Source: a virus. From it: a DNA stretch of 64,000 nucleotides. The notes under the pieces are model-generated. The model was not told the origin of the DNA. It ran no database searches and worked only from the letters and a program-made list of their open reading frames with translations. A program made the position numbers and the translations under genes. Location: positions 62,001 through 126,000 of the IMG/VR virus record IMGVR_UViG_3300020055_000003; one strand, written 5' to 3'. Positions 36,649-44,400 of the stretch are shown piece after piece (position 1 is the stretch's first letter; each line of letters begins with the position of its first letter).

Positions 36649-39249
36649 TTATGAATAATATATATTTGTGCTGTGGGTGGTGTTTTTATCACTACTTGTT
36701 GATTGTGCCTGAACTTGAATAGAAGTTACTGCACCAGAACCAACCCAAGCTGTGCCTGGCACCGTAACATTTCTACTATTGAGAAAATATGTTCCCGATC
36801 CAGTAGTGGCATCAATATAAATTAAATAATCAAAATCGATTACACTTCCATCGCCGTCGTTCTGCACTGATCCGGCCGCTCTTTGCGTGCCATTTACGAA
36901 TAACCTTCCCTGACCTTGACTATTGTTTTGACTGCTTGTGCTTCCTTTTATTAGGATACCTTTAGTTCCAGATGGTATTGTTGCACTACTATTTGAGGTG
37001 CCATTATTACTACCTGTAGCACTTACGGTTTCGGTTGAACTCCACGCACCAAAGACAACGGAAGAAGAAGTGTCAATAAAACTAAATGTTCCGCTTCCAT
37101 CAGTTGATAAAACTTGACCATTAGTTCCATCTGTGATGCCTAAATCTGTAAGAGAAGTAGCAGTGTCAATAAAACTAAATGTTCCGCTTCCATCAGTTGA
37201 TAAAACTTGACCATTAGTTCCATCTGTGATGCCTAAATCTGTAAGAGAAGTTGGAATAATTCCATCAACATCCGTCAAATCATTAATATCATCTGGAATT
37301 TCTGTTGCTCCAGTAATCTCTAAAATTGCATCATCGACATATGTTTCAGTTGCATATCCAGTTAAGTCTGGCCCAACCGCTGGAGTGAATGTAAATTGGC
37401 CAGTTGTAGCACTATACGCTAATGCACCGCCACCAGAAGCAGTTGCAGTTACAACAGATAAATCTGAAAATTCTACCATGTCTTGGATTGCAGTATTTAA
37501 TGCAGTGGTTGTTACATATCCCGACAAGTCAGTAGAACCACCACCCCCGCCTGATGCTGGACTACCAACAACTCCAGTTAATTGTATCCAACTAAACCCA
37601 TCCCACATTAACAATTCGCCGGCAGTTGCAGTATCAAACCAAAGTTCGCCCGGTTGTGGATCGGTTGGTGCGGTATCTCCGTATGTTGTAATAGTAAGAT
37701 TATCAATTGTTGTTGATAAGTCAGTCTCGAGCGTGGTAATTCTCTCAATTATGGTGTCATAAACAGCTGCGTCATCATTAATTGCTGCAGCTAGTTCATT
37801 TAGTGTATTGAGAGCGTCTGGAGCAGAATCTACAAGATTTGAAATTGCAGTATCTACATATGCCTTAATGCTTTCACTGCTAGCAATATTTGTTGCACTT
37901 GCAGCAGCAAAAGTATCATCATCTTGTAGTATTGCTGTAATACGCGAATCTGCTCTTGCGGCTGTATAGTAAAGATTAGTCGATCCCTCAGTTAAATCGT
38001 CAGTTGTTCCCGCTCCATTTAGATAAAGTTTAACCGTTCCTTCCGTTAAATCGTCAGTTGTTCCCGCTCCATTTAGATAAAGATTATTGTCACCTTCTTT
38101 TACATCATCTGTAGTCAGTTGGCTTCGAACCACATTTTGCACTCTTCCATCTGTATAATATAAATTTGTACCCTCTACAATAGTAGAAGTGTTGGGAATT
38201 TTAGTTTCATATCTTTCTGTAATGGAGTCATATTGTAAAATATGATTTTGATCTGCTCCAAAAGTATTAAGATCTACAACTTGATTGCTTGAGATTTGCA
38301 CGAATTCTGCTCCTATTTGTAATTCAACTGGATGAGCCCTTGCTTCGATTCCATAATTTTCTTTCAAATCTTCGATTTCTAATAGTGCCTGAGACATGTT
38401 CAAAACAACTCTCATGTGGCTTGTGTCTAAAATCAGAGCAGGCCCAGAATAATTTCCTTGACGTTTTGCAACAGTTCTTTGAGATATGTGATGCGGGAGA
38501 ACAACTACTGCTCTTGCTCGGAAATTATTTACTTCTGAAGGAATAATTCCTTCTACATTATAAAATTTATATCTACTTTCTTCATTAGTTGTCTGATTTT
38601 CAATAACAGTTTCAACTCTAGCTGGAATTATTTTTTTAACTTTATATGCAGTTGCTCCGCCTTGAGAATATGAGGATTGCCATCTAATGTATAGTGTGCC
38701 ATCCGCAGCTTCAAAATATGGTTTATCCACAGCTCCATCATAATATCCATCATATGTTAATGCGGTATTATTTGAAGTTAATATTGTATTATCGTATATA
38801 ATCCCCCAAGTTTCACCATCAGTTAAAGTGCTCCAAATATCCCCTGCCGCCGAAAAGCTTCCGTCTGCATTTCCTTCGACCCATGCTGTTGTTGGATTTC
38901 TTCCACTACCTACAATTTGCGCGTCAAAGATTTGTGCTGGAATATCTTTGTCTACTGTGACTGCTGTTGTTGTTACTTTTGTATAAATTTCATCTTCTAT
39001 TAAATCCCCCAATACAAACTTTGAACCATCGAGCTGAGAAAATTCTGGAGCTCCATTGAATGCTACGTTTTGTACTTTAACCACTCCATCTATTACTAGA
39101 GTCCAAGTCCCTTTGACAAATGATAGTGTCTGAAGATTCGAAGGAACTTCGGGATTCTGATCTCCGTCAAGATCTGAATCTGGGGTGTGATATATCCAGA
39201 CAGTTGAGAAGTTTTGAGGATTTACATATTCAGTTAAATTAGTTGCCAT
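36649..39249 (-). CDS. Long tail-fibre/baseplate-proximal structural protein
   Basis: 866 aa, first gene of this minus-strand late unit. The N-terminal about 340 residues (MATNLTEYVNPQNFSTVWIY, GTWTLVIDGVVKVQNVAFNG, VVLPHHISQRTVAKRQGNYS) do not match the adaptors and may attach to the virion. Then come short repeats (VEGTNLYYTDGRVQNVVRSQ, TTDDLTEGTVKLYLNGAG twice), the helix LVDSAPDALNTLNELAAAI (about 465-485) familiar from marine T4-like fibres, and a DTAP module (about 520-560). A 31-residue tandem duplication TDLGITDGTNGQVLSTDGSG is also present. The head (about 735-866) is beta-rich. A late promoter is 25 nt upstream. Confidence 0.8.
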   Translation of the reverse strand: MATNLTEYVNPQNFSTVWIYHTPDSDLDGDQNPEVPSNLQTLSFVKGTWTLVIDGVVKVQNVAFNGAPEFSQLDGSKFVLGDLIEDEIYTKVTTTAVTVDKDIPAQIFDAQIVGSGRNPTTAWVEGNADGSFSAAGDIWSTLTDGETWGIIYDNTILTSNNTALTYDGYYDGAVDKPYFEAADGTLYIRWQSSYSQGGATAYKVKKIIPARVETVIENQTTNEESRYKFYNVEGIIPSEVNNFRARAVVVLPHHISQRTVAKRQGNYSGPALILDTSHMRVVLNMSQALLEIEDLKENYGIEARAHPVELQIGAEFVQISSNQVVDLNTFGADQNHILQYDSITERYETKIPNTSTIVEGTNLYYTDGRVQNVVRSQLTTDDVKEGDNNLYLNGAGTTDDLTEGTVKLYLNGAGTTDDLTEGSTNLYYTAARADSRITAILQDDDTFAAASATNIASSESIKAYVDTAISNLVDSAPDALNTLNELAAAINDDAAVYDTIIERITTLETDLSTTIDNLTITTYGDTAPTDPQPGELWFDTATAGELLMWDGFSWIQLTGVVGSPASGGGGGSTDLSGYVTTTALNTAIQDMVEFSDLSVVTATASGGGALAYSATTGQFTFTPAVGPDLTGYATETYVDDAILEITGATEIPDDINDLTDVDGIIPTSLTDLGITDGTNGQVLSTDGSGTFSFIDTATSLTDLGITDGTNGQVLSTDGSGTFSFIDTSSSVVFGAWSSTETVSATGSNNGTSNSSATIPSGTKGILIKGSTSSQNNSQGQGRLFVNGTQRAAGSVQNDGDGSVIDFDYLIYIDATTGSGTYFLNSRNVTVPGTAWVGSGAVTSIQVQAQSTSSDKNTTHSTNIYYS
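37070..37251 (-). repeat. 89-bp perfect tandem duplication (period 93 bp)
   Basis: Bases 37070-37158 and 37163-37251 are identical. The period of 93 is exactly 31 codons, so the fibre gene stays in frame and gains a second TDLGITDGTNGQVLSTDGSG unit. The perfect match at DNA level points to a recent slippage or recombination event. Confidence 0.9.
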
Positions 39250-39273
39250 TTATTGGTTCCATATTCTGTCTTT

Positions 39274-39281
39274 TATTTATA
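39274..39281 (-). promoter_or_regulatory. T4-type late promoter for 36649-39249
   Basis: The minus strand reads TATAAATA, exact, 25 nt upstream of the ATG at 39249. It is back to back with the early plus-strand promoter at 39289. Confidence 0.75.
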
Positions 39282-39288
39282 ATAGTTA

Positions 39289-39317
39289 TTGACAGGCGAC
39301 TTGAAATAGTATATAGT
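39289..39317 (+). promoter_or_regulatory. Sigma70-type early promoter for 39348 operon
   Basis: TTGACA at 39289-39294, 17-bp spacer, TATAGT at 39312-39317; 30 nt later the MazG-like gene starts. Near-consensus for host housekeeping RNA polymerase. Confidence 0.85.
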
Positions 39318-39347
39318 GAAAATATTATTATTTGAAAGGATTTATTT

Positions 39348-39626
39348 ATGGGAAAACCATTAAACAAATTACAACAACTAATGACTATCACTATGGAAGA
39401 ATGTGGAGAACTGACACAGGCTTGTAGTAAAATTATTCGAAAATTCAGATATAGAGAAGAAATCTGGGAAGAGAAACGAAAAACTCTAATAGAAGAGATT
39501 GGTGATGTTCAGTGTATGATTGAACTGATGATAGATCATGGAATTGTGACACATAAAGAAATTGCTGAGAGGTCAGAGATAAAGAGAGATAAACTAAAAA
39601 AGTGGAGTGATTTGATCGATGGTTAG
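39348..39626 (+). CDS. MazG-like nucleotide pyrophosphohydrolase
   Basis: 92 aa. The all-alpha NTP pyrophosphatase metal site is visible: EECGE (E17, E18, E21; pattern EExxE) and EEIGD (E50, D53; pattern ExxD), with the usual helix in between. These enzymes hydrolyse (d)NTPs, or (p)ppGpp-related nucleotides in some cases, to monophosphate and pyrophosphate. At 92 residues it is a single-domain form, as in many phages. Strong early promoter upstream; the next gene overlaps its stop by 8 nt. Substrate cannot be read from sequence. Confidence 0.85.
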   Translation: MGKPLNKLQQLMTITMEECGELTQACSKIIRKFRYREEIWEEKRKTLIEEIGDVQCMIELMIDHGIVTHKEIAERSEIKRDKLKKWSDLIDG

Positions 39627-39783
39627 ATTGGGAAATTTTAAGAAACTGGAAGTGATTGATGAAGAATCAATACAACAATGGCCAGATATAAAAACAGTAT
39701 TTTTGTCCATTGATGGAGATACCGTAAAAATTATTATCAATCCCGATGAAAGTGAATTTGAAGAAGAAGTTATAGGAGATTAA
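39619..39783 (+). CDS. Small acidic protein of unknown function
   Basis: 54 aa (MVRLGNFKKLEVIDEES ... EFEEEVIGD). Starts 8 nt inside the end of the MazG-like gene and stops one base before the next ATG, with GGAG in its last codons serving the following gene. Acidic C-terminus. No family recognised; kept as real because it fills the gap with tight coupling on both sides. Confidence 0.6.
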   Translation: MVRLGNFKKLEVIDEESIQQWPDIKTVFLSIDGDTVKIIINPDESEFEEEVIGD

Positions 39784-39784
39784 A

Positions 39785-40375
39785 ATGGCAAATAACGTAT
39801 ATGCAACATTAACTTTACATCAAGGAAATGATGAAGTAAAGCAATGGTGGAAAGACTTAGTAAGTAAAATGACATATCCAGAAGATGAGAGGCCCTCTGA
39901 ATATGATTTTTACAAACCAATTCATGAAATGTTTTGGACAGATATAGATGAAGAATTTACAAGCACCAGAGGTTGGTATATTGACAATATTGGTGCAAAA
40001 TGGTGTAACATTCAAGATGCCGATGATGAAATGTTATCTACATGTTCTGCCTGGGATATTCCAGAATATCTCTATGAAAGAATTGCAGAAGAGGCATATG
40101 AGGTGGATAAAAATGCAATCTTCACAGTTTCGTATGAAGATGAAATGCCAAACTTTTTTGGTTCTTCTGTGTATTTTGGTGGAGAATGTTTTGAAGATAT
40201 TCGTCTTGAGTCAGATGATTTTGAAGAATATGACTTGGAATTTTATTGGGATGAAGATGAAAAGGGCGAAGAACAGCCAGACGATTGGGAAGCCTCATGG
40301 GAACAGATGAATAACTTACAGTGGGATTGGATCGAAGAGGCCATATCTAACATTCAGTTTGAGTTGGATGTATAA
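39785..40375 (+). CDS. Acidic Api92-like (ferredoxin-like fold) protein
   Basis: 196 aa. The pattern of MANNVYATLTLHQG at the start, WYIDNIGAKWCNIQDA (about 64-79), CSAWDIPEYLYERIAEE and the final acidic helix resembles the Api92/YubB-like family (usual form NWG(T)KW...SAWxPP). Those proteins are common on phages and plasmids and lack a settled function. Strongly acidic tail (DEDEKGEEQPDDWE), so DNA mimicry is a possibility but unproven. Overlaps the next gene as TAATG. Confidence 0.55.
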   Translation: MANNVYATLTLHQGNDEVKQWWKDLVSKMTYPEDERPSEYDFYKPIHEMFWTDIDEEFTSTRGWYIDNIGAKWCNIQDADDEMLSTCSAWDIPEYLYERIAEEAYEVDKNAIFTVSYEDEMPNFFGSSVYFGGECFEDIRLESDDFEEYDLEFYWDEDEKGEEQPDDWEASWEQMNNLQWDWIEEAISNIQFELDV

Positions 40376-41550
40376 TGAGAATTGAACCAGAGTTAAAACT
40401 TGATTACAGTAGTGTCCTTATTCGACCAAAAAGAAGTGCTTTGACAAGTCGTAAAGAAGTTGATCTCACACGAAGGTTCATATTTAGAAACTACAGACCA
40501 ACATATACTTCGTCTGAACTTCCACATGGATATCCAGCACATAAAGATTATCATTATGAAGGCATTCCTATCATGGCTGCTAATATGGATGGTGTTGGAA
40601 CATTCAAGATGGCAGATGTTTTGGGTAAATTAGGATTGTTTACTTGTTTAAAGAAAAATTATAAAGTTCCAGAGTTGGTGGATTTCTTTGATAATCCAAA
40701 CTATCCATGGCGTCCTACACATACAGCATATTCTATGGGCATTGTGGAAGAAGATTTGAATAAGTTTCGCAAAGTTTATGAAATGACAGATAATAAAATA
40801 TCATATGTCTGCGTGGATGTGGCAAATGGATACACAGAGAGATTTGTCAATTTCATATCAGAACTGAGAAGCACATTTCCAGAATTAGTAATTATTGCCG
40901 GTAATGTAGTTACAGCAGATCAAACACAGGAGTTAATACTAAATGGAGCAGATATTGTCAAAGTTGGGATCGGGCCTGGTTCAGTTTGTACGACCCGTAT
41001 ACAAACTGGTGTTGGTTATCCTCAATTATCCGCAGTCATTGAGTGTGCGGATGCTGCTCATGGGCTTGGTGGGCATATTATTGCTGATGGTGGTTGCACA
41101 ACTCCTGGCGACATAGCCAAAGCATTTGCTGGTGGCGCAGATTTTGTTATGTTAGGCGGAATGTTTGCCGGCCATAATGAAGGGGGTGGTGAAATCATTG
41201 AAAAATGGTATGAGACAGATGAGGTATTGGTTTATGCCACTAAGAATGATTTTACTACACCAACCAAGAAATCGATTTATTCCAAACAATTTGTGCATTT
41301 TTATGGAATGAGTTCAGAGACTGCAAATAGAAAGCATTCTGGTGGATTAAAGAACTATCGTTCATCAGAAGGTAGAGAAGTAATGGTTCCATATCAGGGC
41401 CCCGTAGAAATGACTGTTCAAAATATTTTGGGTGGTATTAGGAGCACTTGTACTTATGTTGGAGCGTCAAAGCTAAAAAGACTAAGTAAGTGTACAACCT
41501 TTGTTATGTGTCAAGATACTCATAACCGAATCTACGAAGGGAAAAATTAA
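40375..41550 (+). CDS. guaC: GMP reductase
   Basis: 391 aa. GMP reductase converts GMP to IMP with NADPH, releasing ammonia. The whole IMPDH/GMPR barrel signature is present: [13 protein letters not shown] (about 65-77), [20 protein letters not shown] with catalytic C205 and T207, [20 protein letters not shown], and [11 protein letters not shown]. The GSVCTTR...TGVGYPQ form is the GMP-reductase version. No CBS domains, as expected. It is longer than the E. coli enzyme (about 347 aa), mainly through an N-terminal insert at about 40-62 and the C-terminus. Start is coupled to the upstream gene (TAATG) and its stop overlaps the lipase ATG. In phage it would redirect guanine nucleotides to adenine pools, useful for an AT-rich genome (inference). 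Confidence 0.93.
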   Translation: MRIEPELKLDYSSVLIRPKRSALTSRKEVDLTRRFIFRNYRPTYTSSELPHGYPAHKDYHYEGIPIMAANMDGVGTFKMADVLGKLGLFTCLKKNYKVPELVDFFDNPNYPWRPTHTAYSMGIVEEDLNKFRKVYEMTDNKISYVCVDVANGYTERFVNFISELRSTFPELVIIAGNVVTADQTQELILNGADIVKVGIGPGSVCTTRIQTGVGYPQLSAVIECADAAHGLGGHIIADGGCTTPGDIAKAFAGGADFVMLGGMFAGHNEGGGEIIEKWYETDEVLVYATKNDFTTPTKKSIYSKQFVHFYGMSSETANRKHSGGLKNYRSSEGREVMVPYQGPVEMTVQNILGGIRSTCTYVGASKLKRLSKCTTFVMCQDTHNRIYEGKN

Positions 41551-42284
41551 TGGAAAGAAAAAAATTAGATGCTTTACTTGCCAAAATGTCTGCAATTGCG
41601 TACCTACCACCAAAGGCTGCTGAAGAAAGATATCAAAAACTTGGGTTTCCAAGAGTAAAATATATTGATTGGGATGGAGCTCAATGTTATGCTGTTTGGA
41701 ATCAAAATTATCTAATTATTTGTTTTCGGGGAACAGAAATGGGCAAAGAATGGAATGACCTAAAAGCAGATTTGAGAGCATGGCCCCAGAAAGAAAAAAA
41801 CGGCAGAGTACATAAAGGTTTTAATGGTGAAGTTCAAAAAGTTTTAGATAGAGTACAAATTACTATCGATCAGATGCGTCATAAAAAACAATTATATTTT
41901 ACAGGACATTCTTTGGGTGGCGCAATGGCTACTATCGCAGCAGGATTGATACAAGACGTTGATTATCTCTGTACATTTGGATCTCCTAGAGTTGGATGGA
42001 ATAAATATGTAAAATCTATCTCCTGTGAACATGTTAGATATGTCAACAACAATGATATTGTTCCTAGTGTTCCACCATCATTTTTATGCTATAGACATCA
42101 TGGAGAACTGAAATATATCAACTATCATGGAAATATTAGAAAAATGAGTTTGTGGCAGAGAATGAAAGATCAATGGAGAGGAAGAATTATGGCCCTTAAA
42201 AAGAAAGTTCCTTTTGATGGAATTTACGACCACGATATAAAGTATTATATAAGATATACTGAAAAACTAGAAAAAGAGGAATAG
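41550..42284 (+). CDS. Class 3 lipase-like alpha/beta hydrolase
   Basis: 244 aa. Lipase class 3 features: ICFRGTE (oxyanion region, about 57-63), HKGFNGEV, nucleophile elbow GHSLGG with S121, TFGSPRVG, NNNDIVPSVPP with D169 and YDHD with H228, so the Ser-Asp-His triad is complete. No signal peptide is visible, so it works inside the infected cell unless released at lysis. It likely acts on membrane lipids or other esters; a role in membrane remodelling or lysis is inference. Its first base overlaps the last base of guaC. Confidence 0.9.
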   Translation: MERKKLDALLAKMSAIAYLPPKAAEERYQKLGFPRVKYIDWDGAQCYAVWNQNYLIICFRGTEMGKEWNDLKADLRAWPQKEKNGRVHKGFNGEVQKVLDRVQITIDQMRHKKQLYFTGHSLGGAMATIAAGLIQDVDYLCTFGSPRVGWNKYVKSISCEHVRYVNNNDIVPSVPPSFLCYRHHGELKYINYHGNIRKMSLWQRMKDQWRGRIMALKKKVPFDGIYDHDIKYYIRYTEKLEKEE

Positions 42285-42287
42285 AAT

Positions 42288-42572
42288 ATGTGGGAAATGC
42301 TTGAAAGAATGGCCACAGATAGATTGTGGATTTATACAGGTATTGCCGGAGCATTGTTTGGTGCTGCATTTCTTGCATATTTTCGTTCAACACATGCTGG
42401 AATTTATCTATATGGTAAATTTGATGAATATTTAGATGCAATTCGTGATTATTTTGGATGGACTTGGTTCGACCAACCAGAAGATGCGTGGAGAAAAAAG
42501 TATCCCCATGTAACAAAGAAAATAGATGAATTAGAAGAGAGAATATCAAAACTTGAAAATGCTAAATTATAA
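42288..42572 (+). CDS. Small single-pass membrane protein
   Basis: 94 aa. One membrane helix (about 14-32, WIYTGIAGALFGAAFLAYF), an aromatic middle (GWTWFDQPEDAWRKKYP) and a short C-terminal coiled coil (KKIDELEERISKLENAKL). It starts 4 nt after the lipase stop, so it shares the early operon. Unknown function; membrane partner of the lipase is possible. Confidence 0.65.
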   Translation: MWEMLERMATDRLWIYTGIAGALFGAAFLAYFRSTHAGIYLYGKFDEYLDAIRDYFGWTWFDQPEDAWRKKYPHVTKKIDELEERISKLENAKL

Positions 42573-42714
42573 ACATATAACAGACTTACATCGACAATTG
42601 ATGAAAAAAGTTGATTTAGAAGTAATATATCTATTTTATGGAATGACAATCATCTTTGGAGCCACAATATTCTTGAATTGGATTTTGTGGCTTATTTTTG
42701 GAATACATGAGTAA
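42559..42714 (+). CDS. Small tail-anchored membrane protein
   Basis: 51 aa (MLNYKHITDLHRQLMKKVDL ... IFGIHE), starting inside the last codons of the gene before it. Basic N-terminus then one membrane helix (about 22-46, VIYLFYGMTIIFGATIFLNW). No family recognised. Confidence 0.5.
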   Translation: MLNYKHITDLHRQLMKKVDLEVIYLFYGMTIIFGATIFLNWILWLIFGIHE

Positions 42715-42732
42715 AAAAATTAGCAAAGGCCC

Positions 42733-42761
42733 TTGACATTGTGCTTGTCAGCACTTATATT
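42733..42761 (+). promoter_or_regulatory. Sigma70-type early promoter for 42790
   Basis: TTGACA at 42733-42738, 17-bp spacer, TATATT at 42756-42761; the CCCTTGAC ... ACTTATATTAGT setting is shared with the promoters at 55349, 58686 and 61469. Confidence 0.85.
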
Positions 42762-42789
42762 AGTATTGTAAGAAGAAAGGACGAATCAT

Positions 42790-43017
42790 ATGAACACAAC
42801 ACCTGATGAAATAAAGTTCATTGAAAATGAAGAGTTCCGTATCTATCCATTGACTGCTCAAGGCGAACTATCTACAATGATTCAACTTGACATGAAGGAA
42901 TGGGCCCTTAAAGAGGGTCTATGGCCAGAGAAAGAATATGGAATAATCGTGTATGAACACGCGAAGGCTCGTGGGTGGACTCAAGAAGGGTTCACTGGTT
43001 TTGAATTAATCCACTAA
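42790..43017 (+). CDS. Small early protein, unknown
   Basis: 75 aa (MNTTPDEIKFIENEEF ... FTGFELIH), with a GAAAGGACGAATCATATG leader that looks like a variant of the conserved early leader. Soluble, acidic, two Trp-containing helices (EWALKEGLWPEKEYG). No family recognised. Followed after 13 nt by another small gene. Confidence 0.65.
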   Translation: MNTTPDEIKFIENEEFRIYPLTAQGELSTMIQLDMKEWALKEGLWPEKEYGIIVYEHAKARGWTQEGFTGFELIH

Positions 43018-43030
43018 TAGGAGATATAAT

Positions 43031-43354
43031 ATGCAAGTAGCAGTAATACATGCCGCTTTTGAAGATGTACCACAAACTGTAGCGTTTGTAGAGGTTGGAA
43101 ATAGAACTGGCGACGAGGCGCTTGAGTATGCGTATCGTTGGACTAATAACGTAATGGGTTCTTGGAGTATCAAAGAACAATATCTTGGAGATGAAGTAAA
43201 TGGTGATTATAACGATGATGTTACTGTCATGGCTCCTCTACATACAGACGAGAATGGAAAACAGTGGGGCTTGCGTTCAACCAGTGTTGGTGACCAAATG
43301 TTACTTGGAACAACAAAATACAAAGTTTCTGCTTTTGGGTTCAAAGAAATCTAA
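43031..43354 (+). CDS. Small early protein, unknown
   Basis: 107 aa with a strong AGGAGA ribosome site. Alpha/beta composition, MQVAVIHAAFEDVPQTVAFV, with a middle region FAYRWTNNVMGSW-like (YAYRWTNNVMGSWSIKEQY) and acidic loop NGDYNDDVTVM. Neither export signal nor known motif is visible. Cotranscribed with the gene at 42790. Confidence 0.65.
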   Translation: MQVAVIHAAFEDVPQTVAFVEVGNRTGDEALEYAYRWTNNVMGSWSIKEQYLGDEVNGDYNDDVTVMAPLHTDENGKQWGLRSTSVGDQMLLGTTKYKVSAFGFKEI

Positions 43355-43363
43355 AAACAGCTA

Positions 43364-43392
43364 TTGACTCTTGGTTTCAGTTGTGTAATACT
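43364..43392 (+). promoter_or_regulatory. Sigma70-type early promoter for 43421
   Basis: TTGACT at 43364-43369, 17-bp spacer, AATACT at 43387-43392 (TAATAC with a 16-bp spacer is equally possible). Confidence 0.7.
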
Positions 43393-43403
43393 ATATGTGT
43401 AAT

Positions 43404-43423
43404 GAGAGAGGTGATTCGCAATG
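43404..43423 (+). promoter_or_regulatory. Conserved early leader (copy 1, plus)
   Basis: AGAGAGGTGATTCGCAATG runs into the start codon at 43421. Same element as at 57053, 57317, 57864, 58730 and 58956. It includes the ribosome site AGAGAGGTGA. Confidence 0.75.
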
Positions 43424-43624
43424 ATTGATACACTACTAGATGCAGAAACCTTGGAAAATGCAATCATTGCATTTGAAGAAGGTGCGAGCGATGAACGCCG
43501 TATGGCATTAGATTCTCTGCGTGGTATGTTAACACGAAAACGCACAGAAATCATGGAATTTGAGGCTTGGTGTGACGAACAAGCTTCAATTCAAAACGAA
43601 ATCTCTATGTGGGAGGAAATGTAA
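43421..43624 (+). CDS. Small helical early protein, unknown
   Basis: 67 aa, entirely helical and acidic (MIDTLLDAETLENAIIAFEE, RGMLTRKRTEIMEFEAWCDE). Start set by the conserved GGTGATTCGCAATG leader. Stop overlaps the next ATG (TAATG). No family recognised. Confidence 0.65.
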   Translation: MIDTLLDAETLENAIIAFEEGASDERRMALDSLRGMLTRKRTEIMEFEAWCDEQASIQNEISMWEEM

Positions 43625-44154
43625 TGAACCCTTTAGTTGCTCATATCGAGGCTCAAAACGCTGAATCTGCTGCATGGGCAGCAGAAGAAGAGGGACGCTG
43701 GGCAGGTGAAACTGTCACTGATCCAGAATTTTGGGCAGAATGTGGTGTCTATACTGTAGAGGACTACGAAAAATATCAACTTGCGTGTAGTATTTCAGAG
43801 TCTGCAAAGACTGCATATGGACACAAATATTGGGTAGATTATGCAAACATGTCTCTAGTGGAACTAGAGGAACTTGCAGATTCTTATGGAAACTCTGCAA
43901 CCGAACAGCTTGAACGCGAAAGACAAGCAGAAGAAGAAGCAATTCTTGAGTTTGAATCTCGTATTCAAGATGTTATTAATCTTGGTGCGGGTGATCGTCA
44001 AACAGCTCTTCGTTGGATCACATCTCAAGAAACATTTTATCACCAACAGTGTGTTGAACATTTTGTTTGGGAATTGGGTGTATTATTTACTTCCTATGGC
44101 AAAGATCTCATAAAAGAACTTTTAGGAGTAGTCGAGTATAAGGAGATGGTATGA
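43624..44154 (+). CDS. Acidic helical protein, unknown
   Basis: 176 aa from the ATG at 43624, coupled to the previous stop (TAATG) with GGGAGGAAAT upstream. Rich in E, A and aromatic residues (EAQNAESAAWAAEEEGRW, ELEELADSYGNSATEQLERE), mostly helical with a coiled-coil middle. Not recognised. Confidence 0.65.
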   Translation: MNPLVAHIEAQNAESAAWAAEEEGRWAGETVTDPEFWAECGVYTVEDYEKYQLACSISESAKTAYGHKYWVDYANMSLVELEELADSYGNSATEQLERERQAEEEAILEFESRIQDVINLGAGDRQTALRWITSQETFYHQQCVEHFVWELGVLFTSYGKDLIKELLGVVEYKEMV

Positions 44155-44400
44155 GTGATTACCAATGAATTTGAGTTTGATTCGACCATAACAACTATCT
44201 TGGACGAACAAGGCAAGTTAGAAGATGTACAACTAATTATAGGCGACGATGTTGTTTATATTCGGCAATTTAACGATCAAATTGCCGGAACAGACGTATA
44301 TGATCTTATAGAAATGTCTCCGAAGATGTTTCAAGATATGATTACTGCTCTTTCTTTGGCCGATGGAGCCTTTGTAACTCTCTATAAGAGGGGAGTTTAG
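44155..44400 (+). CDS. Small early protein (GTG start), unknown
   Basis: 81 aa. GTG at 44155 directly follows the previous stop and has AAGGAGA nine bases upstream; the in-phase ATG alternatives near it lead to short frames. Beta-alpha composition (FEFDSTITTILDEQGKLED, VQLIIGDDVVYIRQF). Its 3' end overlaps the end of the convergent protease gene by 59 bases. Confidence 0.6.
   Translation: MITNEFEFDSTITTILDEQGKLEDVQLIIGDDVVYIRQFNDQIAGTDVYDLIEMSPKMFQDMITALSLADGAFVTLYKRGV

Noticed and set aside
40375-41550. IMP dehydrogenase as an alternative to GMP reductase
   Set aside because: No CBS domains, and the GSVCTTR...TGVGYPQ and [11 protein letters not shown] strings are the GMP-reductase form.
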